Source of the DNA: DATEJJ01 sp039649115
GTDB lineage: Bacteria; Actinomycetota; Actinomycetes; Mycobacteriales; Micromonosporaceae
Direction of reading: 5' to 3'
NCBI GenBank assembly: GCA_039649115.1
Contig: JBBWZQ010000084.1
Span: 1 to 25,522 of the forward strand
DNA length: 25,522 nucleotides
A program made the position numbers and the translations under genes. Below are positions 1 through 7,781 of this stretch, one piece after another (the stretch's first letter is position 1; each line of letters opens with the position of its first letter). Under the pieces are notes generated by a model. It worked only from the letters and a program-made list of their open reading frames with translations, did no database searches and was not told the DNA's origin.

Positions 1-55
1 CGGGTCTCCTGGGTCCGGTCCGATCTCCTGCAGTTGTTGGTGCTGGTGGTGGTGT

Positions 56-1480
56 TCAGGTTGGGGTGGGCAGGGTGTTGAGGCGGTGCCAGCACAGGGC
101 GAACGCGTCGCGCCAGGGCCAGGTTGCGCTGATGGTCAGCCACCGCCGCCGGGCGTGATGGGCGAGTTTCGCGGGCAGGTGCCAGAGGCGATACCGCAGC
201 GTGTCTGGTTCGGCGTCGCGGAGGTCGGGTTGGTCATGCAGGCCGAGCAGCCGGGTCCAGGTGTCGAGGTCGGCGGCGAGATTGCAGGCGAGGACCCAGC
301 CTCGGTTGACGGTCCAGGACTGCGAGGGCAGGTTCCGCAGACCGGTGGCCTTGTTGGTGCGGACCCGGTCCTCGACGGTGGCGTGGCTTCGGTGTAGCAC
401 GTCGATCCATTGTGGATGGTGTGATCCGGGCACCCGGTGGATCCGGGTGATGTTGGTGGCCACGATGGCGTACCGCCATCCGGTGGACCGTTCCAGGGCG
501 GTGAGCTTGGCGCGTTGCCGTGCGGCGGGCCGGGTCCGCCGCACGATCAGACGCTGACCGGCCGGCCAGCCTTCACGGGTGCTCAGACCGGTCAGTTCAG
601 CCACGCCCGCTTCGGGTTGCACGGTGGCGTCCTGGTGTAGGGCGGCGGTCCAGGCGTTGGCGGGCAGGGCGGCGATGGCCGACTCGTCGGCGTCGGTGAT
701 CGTCCACCCCACGGTGTAGCGCACGGTGCGTCGGCTGGTGTTGAGCGCCTCGATGTGCGCCAGCAGGTCGTGGGTGGCGCCGGCACCGTCGATCCGGATC
801 AGGATCTTCGCCCGCGCACCGGGCGGGAGTTACCCGATCGCGTCGCTCAGCACCCGGATGTGGTCGGCCACGGTGTTCGACCCGGCGTTGCCGGGCCGCA
901 GCAGCATGGCCAGGGACTCGCCGGTGTTGGCGCACCACGCGGCGAGCGGGTGAAAGCCGTAGCCCCGCTTGAATGTCGCCGCCGCTCCGGCCTTGACACT
1001 GTGCGCGGTGATCAGCGTGGCGTCCAGATCGATCACGACCCACCCGGTCAACAGTTTGCCGGCCACGCACAGCCACGGGAACCCGCCCGGGCGCAGGGTC
1101 AGCAGATGCCACACATGCCGGCGTACCCGCGCCCGGACCTTGCCGATCCGGGCCAGACCGGTCTCGTCGATGTCGTCCAGGGTCCGGCGGGCGGTCGAGT
1201 CCGACGGCGGGGTACCGAACACTCCCGCCTGGTGGGCGAGGAGATCGATGTCGGACAGACACACCGCCCCGAGGGTGATCGCGACCGCGAGATCGACCAG
1301 GACCACACCCCGGTCCCACCAGCCCGGGCCTTTGCCGGTCGGAAACACCGCACCCAGCGCGGCGGTCAGCCCCACCCGGTCGGCGCAGCGACGCAGCAGC
1401 ACCGCCCCGGCGTGCCCGACCAGACCCTTACCGCAGGTGCTCACCGACAGCTTCTCGTGCCAACCAGTACGCTTGCTCAC
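56..1480 (-). pseudogene. IS1380-family DDE transposase, broken by one in-frame stop
   Basis: Read from the GTG at 1480, the frame runs 216 codons to a TAA at 830-832, then continues in the same frame to a TGA at 56-58, so the full reading would be 474 residues, normal for the family. All three candidate catalytic acids are visible. The first Asp is about residue 153 (IDLDATL), before the stop. The second Asp is about residue 231 (IRIDGAGATH), just after it. The Glu is about residue 370 (HATVEDRVR). The stop separates the first Asp from the rest, so neither half can work alone. A CAA or GAA to TAA change would explain it, since the surrounding reading frame is undisturbed. Assignment to IS1380 rests on motif recognition. 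Readthrough is conceivable but nothing in the sequence supports it. Confidence 0.85.
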
Positions 1481-1483
1481 CAG

Positions 1484-1552
1484 GAAGGTGCCCCTGATTC
1501 TCTGCAGGACTTGATCTAGACACTCAAATCCTCGCAGGCCAGGTGCACCTTC
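1484..1552. repeat. inverted repeat upstream of the transposase start
   Basis: GAAGGTGC at 1484-1491 is the exact reverse complement of GCACCTTC at 1545-1552, leaving a 53-base spacer. In the transposase leader RNA the proximal arm would lie immediately before the GTG start at 1480. It could be a foldback structure limiting translation, or part of the element's end. It is only 8 bp, so chance is possible. Confidence 0.35.
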
Positions 1553-1612
1553 TCTGCATCAACCCCTACCGATGACCAACCCGTCTGAATAGCCGAGGTC
1601 AAGGGGTCTCCC

Positions 1613-2395
1613 ATGCCTGCCCAACGGCTGTTCCGTGTCGTCGTGCCTATCGTCGCCGTATCGGCCGCGGCATTGATGTGGGCGGCACCCGCCCAGGCTG
1701 CCGATCCTGGCCCGGTCCGACTCCTGATCGATCCCGCCGACACGCAGATTCACGCGATCGACGCCCCGGTCAGATTGCAGAGCTGCGTCGGCATCCCCGG
1801 TGGGGCGAAGCGCGGCGTCGACGGCTGGGTGTTCGACCAGCCGATTACGGTGCTCGATGGACCGTCGTACGTCATCGGGTACATCGATGCCCGGTCCGGC
1901 ACGGCCGTCCCCGTGATCCTGGAGATTCTGCCCGACCGGATCGGTCTCGTACTGTTCAACGGCGGCCAGCCCGATCCGACCGCGCCGCTACAGCCGGTAC
2001 CCGACGGCGTTATCGGTGGGATGCTCGACGGCGGTATGGGGGGTGCCTGGCTGCAGACCCCAGCCGGCTGGGAGCTTGTGTTCGGTGTCGACAACGCCCA
2101 GTCCGGTACGGCCACTGCGTCCACGTTCGGCCTGACGGCCGTCTGTCTGCCGACGGCCGAGTCGCAGTCGCCCACCCCGTCGCCGGTCGCGGCCAGCCCT
2201 AGCCCTTCGCCAGTGTCGCCCTCGACCGTGCCCACGACCGGGGCCGGCGGTGGGACCGGCGGCGGCAACGCCGGCCTGCCGGTCACCGGCAGCCCGACCG
2301 CGCCGCTGGTCGCAGTCGGCGCGCTGCTGACCGGGCTCGGCGGTGCACTGCTCCTCGTCCGGCGACGGCGCAGCACCGCGGATCCCGACGCATGA
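1613..2395 (+). CDS. LPXTG-type sortase-anchored surface protein
   Basis: This 260-residue secreted protein is probably linked to the cell wall by sortase. It has an N-terminal signal peptide (about residues 1-30, ending near AQAA). A compact domain spans about 35-180 and holds two cysteines, C58 and C178, that could form a disulfide. A Ser/Pro/Thr linker runs from about 182 to 206, followed by a Gly-rich stretch. The C-terminal sorting signal is LPVTG at 222-226, a hydrophobic segment at 229-249 and a run of four arginines. The ATG at 1613 follows an AAGGGG ribosome site. The globular domain matches no family I recognise. Its stop overlaps the start of the lipoprotein gene by four bases (ATGA), so the two are likely translationally coupled. 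The IS element lies directly upstream and may have separated the gene from its original promoter. Confidence 0.88.
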   Translation: MPAQRLFRVVVPIVAVSAAALMWAAPAQAADPGPVRLLIDPADTQIHAIDAPVRLQSCVGIPGGAKRGVDGWVFDQPITVLDGPSYVIGYIDARSGTAVPVILEILPDRIGLVLFNGGQPDPTAPLQPVPDGVIGGMLDGGMGGAWLQTPAGWELVFGVDNAQSGTATASTFGLTAVCLPTAESQSPTPSPVAASPSPSPVSPSTVPTTGAGGGTGGGNAGLPVTGSPTAPLVAVGALLTGLGGALLLVRRRRSTADPDA

Positions 2396-3198
2396 GAGGC
2401 GCCCCCCGGATCGCGGTCGCCGTCATTTTCCTGCTGCTCGGCGGCTGTGTCCGGTCGGTACCCGACGCCCAGCCGGTGCACACCCTGAGCCTGAGCAACA
2501 CGCTGCTGCCTCCGTCACCCTTGGTCGTCGGAGCGTCGTCGTCAGCGCCCCCGACGTACACGGGTCCAGGGCCGAACCCGCGCCCGGCCGGCCGTACTTC
2601 GGCGCCGGCACCGAAGCCGCAGACCACCGCCAGTCCACCCCGGTCTGCGCCCGTACCGTCGGCCGCCCAGTTGCGCGCCGCGCTGCTTGGTCCGGCCGAC
2701 CTCCCCGGGTTCAGCCAGGACAGCAAGGACGAGTCGCCGATCGGGTCGACGCCGGCCTGCCCCGCACTCGACGACGACTTTTCCGGATCGGCCACCGCCA
2801 CCGCCGGGGCGCTGTTCAAGAAATCGGCCACCGGCCCGTTCATCCGGGAGCGGCTGAGCCAGCTCAGCACCGGTAGGGCCAGCGCCGCGGTGAGTACGAT
2901 CGCCGGGCTGCCGCGCCGATGCCCGTCGTTCACCGAGGACGTACCGCAGCTCAACGGCACCGTGCGGTTCACCGTGATCTCGTTGAGCACCCCGCGGATC
3001 GGCGACGGTATCGCCGCCTTCCGGCTGACGATGCGCCCGGACAGTGCGCCCGGGTTCGCGGTGTACGAGAATGTCCTCATCATCCGGCGGGGCGGCACGA
3101 TCATCCTGATCACCCAGACCGACATCAACACCATCGACAACGGACTCACCAGCTCCTCCGGGAACGCGGCCTACCAAAAGACCGCCCGGGTGTGGTGA
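2392..3198 (+). CDS. secreted lipoprotein, possibly PknH-sensor-like
   Basis: This 268-residue lipoprotein has a hydrophobic N-terminus and lipobox LGGC with the lipidated Cys at 19, so it should be anchored on the outer face of the membrane. A disordered Pro/Ser/Thr-rich tether follows to about residue 90. The folded domain (about 92-268) contains two cysteines, C123 and C177, likely disulfide-bonded. Its pattern of alternating beta strands resembles extracytoplasmic sensor domains of the PknH_C/LpqQ type, but I hold that assignment weakly. The start overlaps the preceding stop (ATGA) and the end overlaps the metalloprotease start (GTGA). It is thus the middle gene of a coupled trio and may act with the surface protein and protease at the envelope. 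Confidence 0.82.
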   Translation: MRGAPRIAVAVIFLLLGGCVRSVPDAQPVHTLSLSNTLLPPSPLVVGASSSAPPTYTGPGPNPRPAGRTSAPAPKPQTTASPPRSAPVPSAAQLRAALLGPADLPGFSQDSKDESPIGSTPACPALDDDFSGSATATAGALFKKSATGPFIRERLSQLSTGRASAAVSTIAGLPRRCPSFTEDVPQLNGTVRFTVISLSTPRIGDGIAAFRLTMRPDSAPGFAVYENVLIIRRGGTIILITQTDINTIDNGLTSSSGNAAYQKTARVW

Positions 3199-5594
3199 CC
3201 ACCGCCGAGCACGTCGAACGCGCCGAGCGCGCCCGAAGCGGCGATCCGGCCGCGCTGCCGTCCGACCTTTCGGTCCGCTTCGCCGTGCTGACCGTCTTGA
3301 TCGTGGCGAGCAGCGCGACGATGTACGGCCACCTCTGGTTGCTGCTACACCACTCGGCGGGCCTGGCGGCCAGCTGCCTGTCCTCAACTGACGTCCAGCG
3401 CATCACTGGGGTCACCCCGCAGGTGTCCCGGACCTTCCTCAACTGGACCGACCAGGCCCTCGCCTGCGGGCCGTCATACGCGCCCGGCCTGGTCCGCGCC
3501 GGCCTCGTCGGCGTCCTGCTGGTGACCGTTGCGGCGTACCTCGGGTACCGGCTCGCGCCGTGGTGGCGCATCCGGTGCGCCGGCAACTTCCGCCGGGTCG
3601 CTACCATGCGGGCCAGCCGGCAGCCGCTGGAGTCCCTGTCGTCCCGCGCCCCCGATGCGGCCCGTACCGTCATGGACCTCGCGGCGCAGCCGGATCTCGC
3701 CGTTGCGCCGGAGTTGCTGTACTCACGCCGGCCCGGTCAGGCGTACGTCTTCGGCACCGGCTCCCGGCCGCGGCTGTGCCTGCCCAAGAACCTGGTCCGG
3801 CTGCAGGCCCGGGATCCGGCCCGGTTCACCGCGGTTGTACAGCACGAACTCGCGCACGTCCGCAACCGGGACGCCCGCCAGACGTACCTGGCCATCGCCC
3901 TGTGGCGGTCCTTCGTGCTGTTCGCCGTGCTGCCATACGCGCTGGGCCTACTCGTACCGCTGCGCTGGCCCGACCGGGCCAGCGCGCTATCCGTCGGCGA
4001 GAATCTGCACCTGATCGTGGTGGTCGCCACCCTCGTCGGTCTCGTGTATCTCAGCTGGCTGGCCATGTTGCGGACCCGGGAGCTACAGGCCGATGCGACG
4101 GCCGGCCAATACGACACCGACCACACCTTCGCCGCCCTCCTCGCACGCGAGCCGGACACCCGGCCCGCGCGTTGGAAGGCCTGGTGGTCCCGGCACCCGA
4201 CGCTCGACCGGCGGCGCCACGCCGCGCGCGATCCAGCGACCATCGGCTCGCCGCCGCCCGGCCAACTCTTCGCAGCCGGCGTCGCCGTGTCCGTCCTAGG
4301 CGCCGACACCACGGCCATCCTGTGGTACGGCGCGATCGCTGGCCGGGTCGGTGGGGTACTCCAGGTGACGTCGAGCTCCAGCTTCCTCGTCGGCTTAGCT
4401 GTCATCCTCGTGGCCAATTTGCTGCCGATATGCGCACTCGGCGGGCTCGCCGCCATTACCGCGTGGCGCGTCAGGCTCGCCGGTCCGCACCCGCCGAGGA
4501 CGCTACGGTTCAGCCTTCCGTTCGCGGCCGGCGTACTGCTCGGAGAGCCGATGTCCGTGACGTATGCCGACGCGAACGTCTTCGGCGCCTTCGAGGGGCT
4601 CCGGTATGGCCAGACCGCCGGCACCGTCTGCGCCGCGCTGTTCCTCGTCGGCCTGGTCGCCGCCGTATACCGCTGGTCCTGGGAGAACGCGAGCGCCTGG
4701 GTACCCGCGGTCCGCTCACCCCGGCGCGCCTGCGCGGCCACCGCGGGCGTCGGGTCCGGGGCGGTCGCCCTCGTGTACGCCGTGTGGTGGGCGATGAAGG
4801 ACACGCCAATAATCGGCTCCTGGTACCTCTGGAGTCCCGGCATGGCCAAGTTACTGACCTTCCGCTACTGGGCCGGCCCAGGCTCCGCCTGGCTGCTCGG
4901 CAACTACCTGCCGACCGACCTACTCGGAGCCCTGCCCGGCCAAGCCGTCCTGTTGCTCCTCCCGGTGCTTCTGACCGTGTATCGGCTCGCCCGCCGCCCG
5001 ACGCCGGGTCTGGCGCGGGCCGCCGTCACCGGGGTGGTCGCCGGTCTCGTGGCGGTCGCGGCGGCTGCGGCGGAAACGCTGTGGCTGCGGCAGCTCGCCG
5101 GCCCGACCGGCATGGCCGACCAGCTCACCATCGCGTACTACTTCCTGCGGGTCGACCTGGACACCGTCACCGTCGTCGCGGCGGCGGCCGCGTTCGTCGT
5201 GGCTCTGCGGTCCCGGGCATACCCCGGCGTGTTGTCCGTCTTCGCCGCGTCGGTGACGGCCGCCATGGCCACGCTGGCCGGGCCGTTCGTGATCTTCAGC
5301 GGGATATGCGGTCCGGGCCACACATTCCAATGTTCGACCGCCCCGCTGGTGGTCACCTACGCAAACGAGTACGGCGTGCTCGGCGTCCGGCTATTCGTCT
5401 CGACGTTCGTCGCCGCCGTCGTATCGGCGACCCTAGGGCTGACCGCCCGCCGAGCCTGGACCTCACGGCGTGGCCGGCCGGCACACGCCGTCCCCCCGCA
5501 CGTCGTACGGCGCTCGGAACGCGTCCTCGCAACGGCGGCCGCGGTCTTCGTTGCGGTCAGCCTGGTCGCCGCCACCGTGTTCAACGTGGTCTGA
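3195..5594 (+). CDS. polytopic M48-family zinc metalloprotease
   Basis: This is a 799-residue membrane protein. The zinc-binding HELAH motif is at residues 217-221 in a QHELAHVRNRD context, and the third ligand is probably E296 in RELQAD. These match M48 (HtpX/Ste24/BlaR1-like) peptidases. A membrane segment near 30-50 and another near 100-120 precede the catalytic domain. About ten further hydrophobic segments fill residues 230-799, so the protein is much longer than HtpX (about 290) and its C-terminal half is an unidentified membrane domain. GTG at 3195 was chosen because it gives a four-base overlap with the lipoprotein stop. The open frame continues upstream to 2919, but that part lies over the lipoprotein gene. 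GTG at 3192 is a near-equivalent start. No BlaI/MecI-type repressor gene lies beside it, unlike many actinobacterial M48 genes. Confidence 0.87.
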   Translation: MTTAEHVERAERARSGDPAALPSDLSVRFAVLTVLIVASSATMYGHLWLLLHHSAGLAASCLSSTDVQRITGVTPQVSRTFLNWTDQALACGPSYAPGLVRAGLVGVLLVTVAAYLGYRLAPWWRIRCAGNFRRVATMRASRQPLESLSSRAPDAARTVMDLAAQPDLAVAPELLYSRRPGQAYVFGTGSRPRLCLPKNLVRLQARDPARFTAVVQHELAHVRNRDARQTYLAIALWRSFVLFAVLPYALGLLVPLRWPDRASALSVGENLHLIVVVATLVGLVYLSWLAMLRTRELQADATAGQYDTDHTFAALLAREPDTRPARWKAWWSRHPTLDRRRHAARDPATIGSPPPGQLFAAGVAVSVLGADTTAILWYGAIAGRVGGVLQVTSSSSFLVGLAVILVANLLPICALGGLAAITAWRVRLAGPHPPRTLRFSLPFAAGVLLGEPMSVTYADANVFGAFEGLRYGQTAGTVCAALFLVGLVAAVYRWSWENASAWVPAVRSPRRACAATAGVGSGAVALVYAVWWAMKDTPIIGSWYLWSPGMAKLLTFRYWAGPGSAWLLGNYLPTDLLGALPGQAVLLLLPVLLTVYRLARRPTPGLARAAVTGVVAGLVAVAAAAAETLWLRQLAGPTGMADQLTIAYYFLRVDLDTVTVVAAAAAFVVALRSRAYPGVLSVFAASVTAAMATLAGPFVIFSGICGPGHTFQCSTAPLVVTYANEYGVLGVRLFVSTFVAAVVSATLGLTARRAWTSRRGRPAHAVPPHVVRRSERVLATAAAVFVAVSLVAATVFNVV

Positions 5595-5604
5595 ACGCCC
5601 GGCT

Positions 5605-5652
5605 GGGAGGCCCGGTCCTCCCGAACCGACAGGCGGGGTCACCGGTCCCGCC
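5605..5652. terminator. two tandem hairpins between convergent genes
   Basis: GGGAGG (5605-5610) pairs with CCTCCC (5617-5622) across a six-base loop. GGCGGG (5632-5637) pairs with CCCGCC (5647-5652). They sit just after the metalloprotease stop and at the 3' end of the opposing gene. There is no U-tract, which is common in actinomycete terminators. Confidence 0.45.
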
Positions 5653-5653
5653 G

Positions 5654-6235
5654 TCAGCGTGTCAGCAGCCACAGGAGACCGACCAGGCTGCTGGGCGGTA
5701 CGTTGAGCAGCCTGGCCGCCGAGCGGCGTTGACTGACGCGAGGCACGGGTTCCGATCCGCGTCTCTGCCGCATCCGACCGCCACGGGTACCCATTACCCC
5801 GCTCGCTCTGCGGAATGGCCTTCCACCAATTGCGCGGCAGTGCATCATTTCTGGGGCGCGGCCACCCGTCGTCGTAGTCGTATGGGTTGCGCGCGTCGTT
5901 GCCGTCGGCGCTTTCCTGTGCCCGGTCGTCGAAGCCCGCTTGGGGGTGACCAACGACGGCACGTTGACGAGGTGCACGACCACAGCGACGGACAGCCGGT
6001 ACCGGCTGCGCAAGGTGTAGACGCCGCTGGGCACCCGCTCGCTCGCGGATGAGTTCGAGCTGCACCCTGGCCGGCAGATCGGGAGGGCGTATGGGCACGG
6101 GTCCGCGACGACGTTGGACAACCTCGCACCCGCGTGGGCGCTGGACGGTCCGACCAGGGCCCCGGTCATCAGCCCCGAACCCGTAACAACCAGGACCGCG
6201 ATCCTTAGGGCTCTTCCCTGCGCAACTCGCACCAT
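5654..6235 (-). pseudogene. secreted protein gene with probable frameshift(s)
   Basis: ATG at 6235 follows GGGAG and starts a clear signal peptide (MVRVAQGRALRIAVLV, cleavage near SAHA at about 30-35). The first frame shows good third-position GC down to about 5947. It then turns Thr-rich and low in third-position GC. At that point the neighbouring frame becomes the natural-looking one, with acidic and aromatic sequence such as NPYDYDDGWPRP and PRNWWKAIPQSERG. Adding one base to the five-base run at 5942-5946 joins the two smoothly (VTP then QAGFDDR). Third-position GC suggests a return to the first frame near 5710-5745, ending at the TGA at 5654. Further small indels around 6020-6085 are possible. 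No family is recognised. It could be a decayed gene or a mis-sequenced intact one. Confidence 0.5.
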
Positions 6236-6318
6236 CGCGAACAACTCCCACCACAACAGCCTGACTAGGCTTTGTCGGGTACGGCGCTCCAGCTCGTTCC
6301 ATCGGTTGCGTCGCGCCG

Positions 6319-6696
6319 CTACCGCTCCCAGGTGACGCAGGTGGGCCGCTGCCCGGTGGCCACGAACTCCGCCACCGCCGCCCGCGCCGCCTTCGCGGAC
6401 AGCCGGGTACGGTCCGGCTCGACCGAGCCGGAGTCGTAGTCCAGATCCCGATCCGCCAGCGGAATGCCCGGCTCGACGGCCCGGCCCCCGAAGTCATGGT
6501 CGGTGTAGGTCAGCATCGCCCGGTCGGGATCACCCCACACCATCTGGATGAGCGGGCCGTCGCCGTCATCAGGATCGGGGGCGACGTACGTCATGTACCG
6601 ACGGCCGCCGGCCGCGATCCGGTCCAGCACCTCGTCGGCCTCAACAGGGGTCGACACGGTCGCATCCTCGACACCCCACGAGATCGTGTAGTTCAT
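6319..6696 (-). CDS. Imm1-family immunity protein for the deaminase toxin
   Basis: This 125-residue cytoplasmic protein matches the Imm1 pattern: an N-terminal beta strand (YTISWG), a central LIQMVWGDPDRAMLTY strand pair, and a C-terminal helix ending EFVATGQRPTCVTW. Imm1 proteins are known partners of polymorphic toxins, particularly nucleic-acid deaminases, where they bind and block the toxin in the producer. The ATG at 6696 overlaps the toxin stop by four bases (ATGA) and has GGAGGAGG upstream inside the toxin's 3' end. This coupling keeps toxin and antidote co-expressed. The protein is acidic, suiting binding to a basic toxin domain. The specific pairing is inferred from position. Confidence 0.85.
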   Translation of the reverse strand: MNYTISWGVEDATVSTPVEADEVLDRIAAGGRRYMTYVAPDPDDGDGPLIQMVWGDPDRAMLTYTDHDFGGRAVEPGIPLADRDLDYDSGSVEPDRTRLSAKAARAAVAEFVATGQRPTCVTWER

Positions 6697-7493
6697 CTAC
6701 GGATCCTCCTCCCGGTACCACGGTAGACCTGACTGCGCTCCACACCGGTGCTGTCGCACCACCGCACGGTCAAGGACGAGTCAGCGGGCAGTACGTCAGC
6801 CAGCCACTCGTCACAGGTGGTGCCGGTGGGCCGTTTGCCCTGCTGCCGTCGCAGCCAGCCGCAGGGACCGTCCGCATTGTTGATGACCAGTGTCGAGTGT
6901 TGTGGGGCTTGCCCGTCACGCATCATCTTCGCCGCCTTCGTCTCCACGTGCGATTCCATCGACTCGGATTGTCTGGCGCGAGCGGGCAGGTCCAGATCGT
7001 CGAGCAGGCTGGTGTCCCGGAAGGAGAGCAGCGTGCCTCTGTGGACCGGCCGACCGTTTTCGCGAAACAGTTGGCCGGTGGTACGCCCTTCGTCGTTGGG
7101 TCGCTTCGGCAGGACTTCGAGCACCCGGTCCAACCCGTCCGGCCCAGCGAGGATCGGCATGCCCAACGGGGCGGCCGGCGCCGGCGCGCTCGCGGTCGAC
7201 AGCGGTACTGCCGCGCCGGCAGCGCCCGCCGCTCCCCCGCCGTGGCGAATGGCCTCGGCTTGAGCGATGAGCCGCTCCCCGGTGTCGATGCCGGCGACCA
7301 GCATCGCCAGCAACCGCTCAGCGGTGTCGGCGATCCCGGCGAACTGCCGCGCCAGGCCGCAGGCCCCGAGTGCGTCGGCGCGGTTCCGGTTCTCCTCGGT
7401 CATGTCCCGGGCGACGCGTGCGTGGGTGACGGCCTGGTGGATGTGGTCGACGGCCTGCCGCAACTCGGCGACGACTTCGTCCACCGACGCCAC
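6693..7493 (-). CDS. DddA-like (SCP1.201-type) deaminase toxin
   Basis: This 266-residue protein is built like a polymorphic toxin. Residues 1-84 are helical and resemble the small N-terminal domains of type VII-type secretion substrates. An Ala/Gly/Pro linker covers about 85-112. Residues 113-266 form a deaminase domain. The pattern GRTTGQLF, HRGTLLSF, then SHVETKAAKMMR (zinc ligand H182, catalytic E184), STLVIN, GPCGW (C211) and TTCDEWLADVLP (C227) follows DddA and SCP1.201-like deaminases, which convert cytosine to uracil in DNA. The spacing between the two cysteines (16 positions) is longer than in DddA itself. No conventional signal peptide is present. GTG at 7493 follows GAGGGGAG. The Imm1 gene overlaps its end. 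Export route and target (double- or single-stranded DNA, or RNA) are inferred, not shown. Confidence 0.87.
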   Translation of the reverse strand: MASVDEVVAELRQAVDHIHQAVTHARVARDMTEENRNRADALGACGLARQFAGIADTAERLLAMLVAGIDTGERLIAQAEAIRHGGGAAGAAGAAVPLSTASAPAPAAPLGMPILAGPDGLDRVLEVLPKRPNDEGRTTGQLFRENGRPVHRGTLLSFRDTSLLDDLDLPARARQSESMESHVETKAAKMMRDGQAPQHSTLVINNADGPCGWLRRQQGKRPTGTTCDEWLADVLPADSSLTVRWCDSTGVERSQVYRGTGRRIRR

Positions 7494-7570
7494 GCCGCTG
7501 CTCCCCTCGGCGACCGGATGATGACCCGAGGGAGGGGTAGCCAGGAGCGTCGATCAGGGATAGGCGCGAC

Positions 7571-7765
7571 TCATAAGTCTGCGATCAGAATTCCGGCCGC
7601 CACCGCTAGGCGAGCAAGGTTCGGCACGCTCGGATTCGCTCGCGCCTGTTGAAGATTGACCTTGTACCGCTCGACGTCCTTGACGATCGCGTAGATATGC
7701 CAGGCCACAACCGCGATCGCGATCACAGTACCCGCCGCAGAACCGCGTGGCGTCTTCTTGCCCAT
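7571..7765 (-). CDS. small single-pass membrane protein
   Basis: This 64-residue protein starts at ATG 7765 after a good AAGGAG site. It begins with a basic MGKKTPRG, has a membrane segment at about 10-29 and ends with a hydrophobic stretch at about 50-62. I recognise no family. It lies 16 bases after the RHH/zinc-ribbon gene and 77 bases before the toxin gene, all on the same strand, so it is probably part of the same transcript. A holin-like or membrane-accessory role is possible but unsupported. Confidence 0.7.
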   Translation of the reverse strand: MGKKTPRGSAAGTVIAIAVVAWHIYAIVKDVERYKVNLQQARANPSVPNLARLAVAAGILIADL

Positions 7766-7781
7766 TGATGAACTCCTTGAT

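Larger units (their letters stand above)
56..1552 (-). mobile_element. IS1380-like insertion sequence, ends unresolved
   Basis: This is the element carrying the broken transposase. Its left end probably lies at or just outside the window start, because the transposase stops only 55 bases in. The right end lies somewhere between the transposase start and the surface-protein gene at 1613. TCCTGCAG-like octamers occur near both sides (about 25-32 and about 1500-1509), but they are short and I could not recognise convincing terminal inverted repeats or a target duplication. Coordinates are therefore minimal and approximate. Confidence 0.5.

Noticed and set aside
830..832. Idea that the neighbouring deaminase toxin caused the C-to-T nonsense change in the transposase
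   Set aside because: The minus-strand base before the changed position is G, not the TC context DddA prefers, and any C-to-T origin is itself assumed.
2919..3194. N-terminal extension of the M48 protease frame
   Set aside because: It lies wholly over the lipoprotein gene in another frame, has shadow-like composition, and GTG 3195 gives a typical stop/start overlap.
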